Origin: Grimontia kaedaensis
GTDB lineage: Bacteria > Pseudomonadota > Gammaproteobacteria > Enterobacterales > Vibrionaceae
Direction: 5' to 3'
Assembly: GCF_023746615.1 (NCBI RefSeq)
Contig: NZ_CP082275.1
Span: 372,001-436,000 of the forward strand
Length of the DNA: 64,000 nt
This document shows, piece by piece, positions 61,008 to 64,000 of this stretch; within the stretch, counting starts at the first letter, position 1, and every line of letters begins with the position of its first letter. Below the pieces are notes generated by a model. That model was not told the origin of the DNA. It did no database searches and was given only the letters and a program-made list of their open reading frames with translations. Both the position numbers and the translations under genes were made by a program.

Positions 61008-61613
61008 GGCGCCCCCTAAAAAATTCTGCGAGCAACTATACACCACATAAGATCATATTTAGATACAATTTAACACTTTCTACTCAACATATTAGCTCCT
61101 CCTACCAGCATTATGGTTGATATAACAGATCCCTGTTACCGCAATTGATCGGTATAATGGGTCTGTTGATCTTTGCTGGTTATTTTTGCAGCAGTTTGTG
61201 GGGGCTTTATCCAAGGCAGAGGATTAGATGTGTAGTTGCTCTACATGATAAGCCGATAACGCAGGAGAAAGGAGCCACAAACGCTGCCCGAAGGGTTCGG
61301 CTAAAAGCGTTTTATGCTTTGTTGAGATTGTATTTATTTAGAGTGACTAAACGTCATACATCTCGCCGCGCCTAAAACGCTTTTCGCGCGAACAAAATCT
61401 GACCATCAAAGGTCAACAGACCCTTTAGCGCGCTTTATCTCCTACCCGCTAACTATTTGGGAACAAAATGTGTACACCAGCCGCAAAGAATCGCGGATGG
61501 TTTGGGAAAAGTTGCGTCTTTGATTTGTTGGAGAGCACGGATAGGAGAGCTGATTACCTACTTGGGTAATTGGGTAGCTTGCCGAAAAAGGAAGTATTAA
61601 AAGGGAGCAAGTT
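61008..61613. other. can-sulP intergenic region carrying a MITE-like element
   Basis: No protein gene is supported in these 606 bases. A 76-codon frame (61145-61375) crosses the left element boundary and has no family resemblance. The middle is the element at 61159-61423. The flanks (61008-61158 and 61424-61613) should carry the divergent can and sulP promoters, but no clear hexamer pairs were found. Confidence 0.6.
61159..61423. mobile_element. 265-bp MITE-like non-autonomous element
   Basis: GGGTCTGTTGATCTTTG (61159-61175) and CAAAGGTCAACAGACCC (61407-61423) are terminal inverted repeats of 17 bases with one mismatch; weaker pairing extends a further dozen bases. The inside is non-coding, with an internal inverted stretch around CGCTGCCCGAAGGGTTCGGC. 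I see no clear target duplication. The same ends form the 49-bp palindrome at 26685-26733. No transposase is present in the window. Confidence 0.7.
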
Positions 61614-63266
61614 GTGAATTTAGACCGATTCAAACACTGGAGCCTTAAAGGCGACATTTTCGGCGGTGTCACTACTGCCATCATTTCTCTTCCCCTTGCG
61701 CTTGCATTTGGTGTCGCCTCTGGCGCTGGTGCTGAAGCAGGTCTTTGGGGCGCTATTCTCGTTGGTTTGTTTGCTGCGCTGTTTGGCGGCTCCTCCACAC
61801 TGATTTCTGAACCGACCGGCCCGATGACGGTCATTATGACCGCTGTCCTCACCTCTATGATGGCTAGGTACCCTGAAACGGGCATGGCTATGGCCTTTAC
61901 TGTCGTTATGATGGCGGGCGCATTCCAGGTCTTACTGGGCACGCTAAAGCTGGGTAAGTACGTCACCTTAATGCCATATAGCGTGGTATCCGGTTTTATG
62001 TCCGGTATTGGTGTAATACTTATACTGTTGCAAATTAGCCCGCTAATGGGGCAGGCAGCGCCTCCAGGCGGCGTGCTGGGAACGATTCAGGCATTGCCTG
62101 AAACCGTCTCGAACCTTAGTTTCAAAGAGCTCTTCCTCGGCCTTCTGACACTGGGCATCCTGTTTTACTTTCCGAAAAAATACCGTAAGTACATTCCTGC
62201 CCAGCTCGTTGCGCTGGTACTGGTAACCCTGTTATCTGTCATTTTCTTTGATATCGAGAGCATTCGCCGTATCGGTGAAATTCCAACAGGTTTACCGTCG
62301 ATTGTGTTCCCGACTTTTACCCCAGAGCAGCTCACCACTATGGTGATTGATGCGCTGGTGCTGGGGACCTTGGGTTGTATCGATACGCTGCTGACGGCAG
62401 TGATTGCAGACTCATTGACCCGGGAAGAGCACAACTCTGACAAAGAGCTTCGTGGTCAGGGCATTGCGAACATTATCTCGGGTATGTTCGGAGCGCTGCC
62501 AGGAGCCGGTGCCACCATGGGTACCGTGGTGAACGTGCAAGTTGGCGCTCGATCTCCATTGGCAGGGATTGTTCGCGCCCTTATTCTCGCGGCAGTGGTA
62601 TTGGTCGCGGGCTTTCTGACAGAGCCGATTCCAATGGCTGTGCTGGCCGGTATCGCACTCTATGTGGGTATTAACATTCTTGACTGGAGTTTCCTGCAGC
62701 GTGCCCACAAAGTGAGTAAGCACCAAACGGCCATTATGTATGGCGTCATGGCGCTGACTGTTTTTGTCGACTTGATTGTTGCCGTCGGCTTGGGTGTTTT
62801 CATTTCCAATGTGATCGTGATTGAAAGGCTCAGCCGAGAGCAGGCGAAGCAGGTGAAAGCCATCAGTGATGCGGATGAGGATGATGTTCCTCTAACAGAC
62901 GAAGAGCGAGATTTATTAGATAATTCTGATGGAAAGGTGTTGTTTTTCTATCTCTCCGGCCCAATGATCTTCAGCGTGTCCAAAGCCATCTCCCGACAAC
63001 ACACCAGCATCGGCGATTATCGCGTCATGATTCTGGATTTGAGTGATGTGCCTCTGATTGACATGACAGTGGGTCTCGCGCTGGAAAACGCCATTGCCGA
63101 TGCCCGCGAAGCGAATTGCACTGTGTTCTTGCTCAGTCCTCATGAGCAGACCACAGAACAGCTAAAACGCCTTCATGTTGGCGACTGGGTCGCTGACACG
63201 CACATGTTCGACTCCCGTTACGACGCGCTCAATGCTGCCAAGCGGCTAACGGAAGTCATGCCATAA
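61614..63266 (+). CDS. SulP-family anion transporter with STAS domain, possibly bicarbonate
   Basis: This inner-membrane transporter of 550 residues starts at a GTG. The transport domain of 10-14 helices begins GDIFGGVTTAIISLPLALAFGVASGAGAEAGLWGAILVG and includes ISEPTGPMTVIM and GMFGALPGAGATMGTVVNVQVGARSPLAG. A C-terminal STAS domain starts near residue 440 (KVLFFYLSGPMIFSVSKAI) and contains LDLSDVPLIDMT. SulP proteins carry sulfate, bicarbonate or C4-dicarboxylates. The nearby carbonic anhydrase suggests bicarbonate uptake, BicA-like; this is inference. Confidence 0.9.
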   Translation: MNLDRFKHWSLKGDIFGGVTTAIISLPLALAFGVASGAGAEAGLWGAILVGLFAALFGGSSTLISEPTGPMTVIMTAVLTSMMARYPETGMAMAFTVVMMAGAFQVLLGTLKLGKYVTLMPYSVVSGFMSGIGVILILLQISPLMGQAAPPGGVLGTIQALPETVSNLSFKELFLGLLTLGILFYFPKKYRKYIPAQLVALVLVTLLSVIFFDIESIRRIGEIPTGLPSIVFPTFTPEQLTTMVIDALVLGTLGCIDTLLTAVIADSLTREEHNSDKELRGQGIANIISGMFGALPGAGATMGTVVNVQVGARSPLAGIVRALILAAVVLVAGFLTEPIPMAVLAGIALYVGINILDWSFLQRAHKVSKHQTAIMYGVMALTVFVDLIVAVGLGVFISNVIVIERLSREQAKQVKAISDADEDDVPLTDEERDLLDNSDGKVLFFYLSGPMIFSVSKAISRQHTSIGDYRVMILDLSDVPLIDMTVGLALENAIADAREANCTVFLLSPHEQTTEQLKRLHVGDWVADTHMFDSRYDALNAAKRLTEVMP

Positions 63267-63283
63267 AAGAATAAATAACACTT

Positions 63284-64000
63284 ATGAAAGCAATTGAAAT
63301 CGACAATCTGGTCAAGGTATATGGCACGGATGTCAAAGCGCTTAAAGGGGTGTCTTTATCGGTTGAGGAGGGCGATTTTTACGCCCTGCTTGGTCCTAAC
63401 GGTGCCGGAAAATCCACGACGATTGGGATCGTCAGCTCACTGGTTAACAAGACTTCCGGCAAGGTGAAGATTTTCGGTTACGACATCGACACCCAACTGG
63501 TCGAAGCAAAAAAACAAATTGGACTGGTGCCTCAGGAGTTTAACTTCAATCAGTTCGAGAAAGTGGAACAAATCGTTGTTAATCAGGCTGGGTACTACGG
63601 CGTAGAGCGTGAAGAAGCCAAGCGCCGCGCTAAAAAATACCTCACCCAGCTCGACCTTTGGGAGAAGCGCAACGAATCAGCCCGTAATCTTTCTGGTGGT
63701 ATGAAGCGCCGGCTGATGATTGCGCGCGCCCTGATGCACGAGCCAAAACTACTTATTCTTGATGAGCCTACAGCGGGTGTAGATATTGAACTGCGCCGCT
63801 CGATGTGGACTTTCCTGCAGGAAATCAACAAGCAGGGCATCACTATCATCCTGACCACCCACTATCTCGAAGAAGCGGAAATGCTATGTCGCAATATCGG
63901 CATCATCAACCGTGGTGAGCTGATTGAAGACACCTCGATGAAAGCGCTTTTGAAGAAACTGGACGTTGAAACCTTTGTTCTTGATTTGGCGCCGGACAGC
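63284..64000 (+). CDS. yadG: ABC transporter ATP-binding protein, YadG-like (3' end cut)
   Basis: The gene starts at ATG 63284, 17 bases after the SulP stop, and runs out of the window with 239 codons present. It has Walker A (LLGPNGAGKSTTIGIV), the Q-loop (IGLVPQEFNFNQFE), the signature LSGGMKRRLMIARAL, Walker B LLILDEPTAGVDIELRR and the switch His in LTTHYLEEAEML. It resembles E. coli YadG, which also sits beside hpt-can and works with the YadH permease. The exported substrate is unknown. Confidence 0.88.
   Translation, partial: MKAIEIDNLVKVYGTDVKALKGVSLSVEEGDFYALLGPNGAGKSTTIGIVSSLVNKTSGKVKIFGYDIDTQLVEAKKQIGLVPQEFNFNQFEKVEQIVVNQAGYYGVEREEAKRRAKKYLTQLDLWEKRNESARNLSGGMKRRLMIARALMHEPKLLILDEPTAGVDIELRRSMWTFLQEINKQGITIILTTHYLEEAEMLCRNIGIINRGELIEDTSMKALLKKLDVETFVLDLAPDS

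Noticed and set aside
61145..61375. 76-codon frame across the left end of the MITE-like element
   Set aside because: Starts outside and ends inside the element, no ribosome site and no family match recognised.

Overview
The window is chromosomal DNA of a gammaproteobacterium, almost certainly Vibrionaceae. The evidence is a LuxR/HapR/OpaR-type quorum-sensing master regulator beside hpt, dciA between lpxC and secA, rnpB directly upstream of mraZ, murC followed by ftsQ with no ddlB, and a compact pilA-pilB-pilC-pilD locus. G+C is about half by eye, higher than in most Vibrio, so Grimontia or Enterovibrio relatives are possible (inference only).

Layout. (1) 1-2810: lpoA (cut by the window start) diverges from rsmI, followed by RNase P RNA and its terminator. 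(2) 2940-20070: the division and cell-wall cluster mraZ-rsmH-ftsL-ftsI-murE-murF-mraY-murD-ftsW-murG-murC-ftsQ-ftsA-ftsZ-lpxC, tightly packed on the + strand, with an MraZ operator at its head and internal promoters before ftsQ and lpxC. (3) 20089-24177: dciA (-), secA and mutT (+). (4) 24221-31323, - strand: nadC, then pilA-pilB-pilC-pilD-coaE-zapD-yacG. (5) 31529-39504: ampD, then pdhR-aceE-aceF-lpdA with two PdhR boxes. (6) 39881-45844: two convergent chemoreceptor genes and a patatin-barrel (type Vd) protein. (7) 46072-53070: acnB, a - strand glycerate-use unit (cdaR-type regulator, GntP permease, glycerate kinase), then yacL. (8) 53149-58889: glnK-amtB under a sigma54/NtrC promoter and an fbpABC ferric-iron transporter with a Fur-like box. 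(9) 58910-64000: luxR-type regulator, hpt, beta-carbonic anhydrase, a MITE-like element, a SulP transporter and the start of a yadG-like ABC ATPase.

The gene order resembles the E. coli 2-3 minute region (dcw, secA, mutT, yacG, zapD, coaE, pilin genes, nadC, ampD, pdhR-lpd, acnB, yacL, hpt, can, yadG), with Vibrionaceae-specific insertions. Genes in the window cover peptidoglycan precursor synthesis and division, protein export, type IV pili, the pyruvate-to-TCA entry, nitrogen and iron acquisition, and quorum sensing.

I see no tRNA, CRISPR array, prophage, complete IS or toxin-antitoxin pair. Nothing looks like a wholly new multi-gene system. The least explained signals are small non-coding structures: two arrays of a CTAG-rich 7-bp repeat at convergent gene junctions, one of which supplies the stop codon of a kinase gene; a 265-bp MITE-like element and a 49-bp palindrome with the same ends; and strong hairpins in front of acnB, secA and mraZ.
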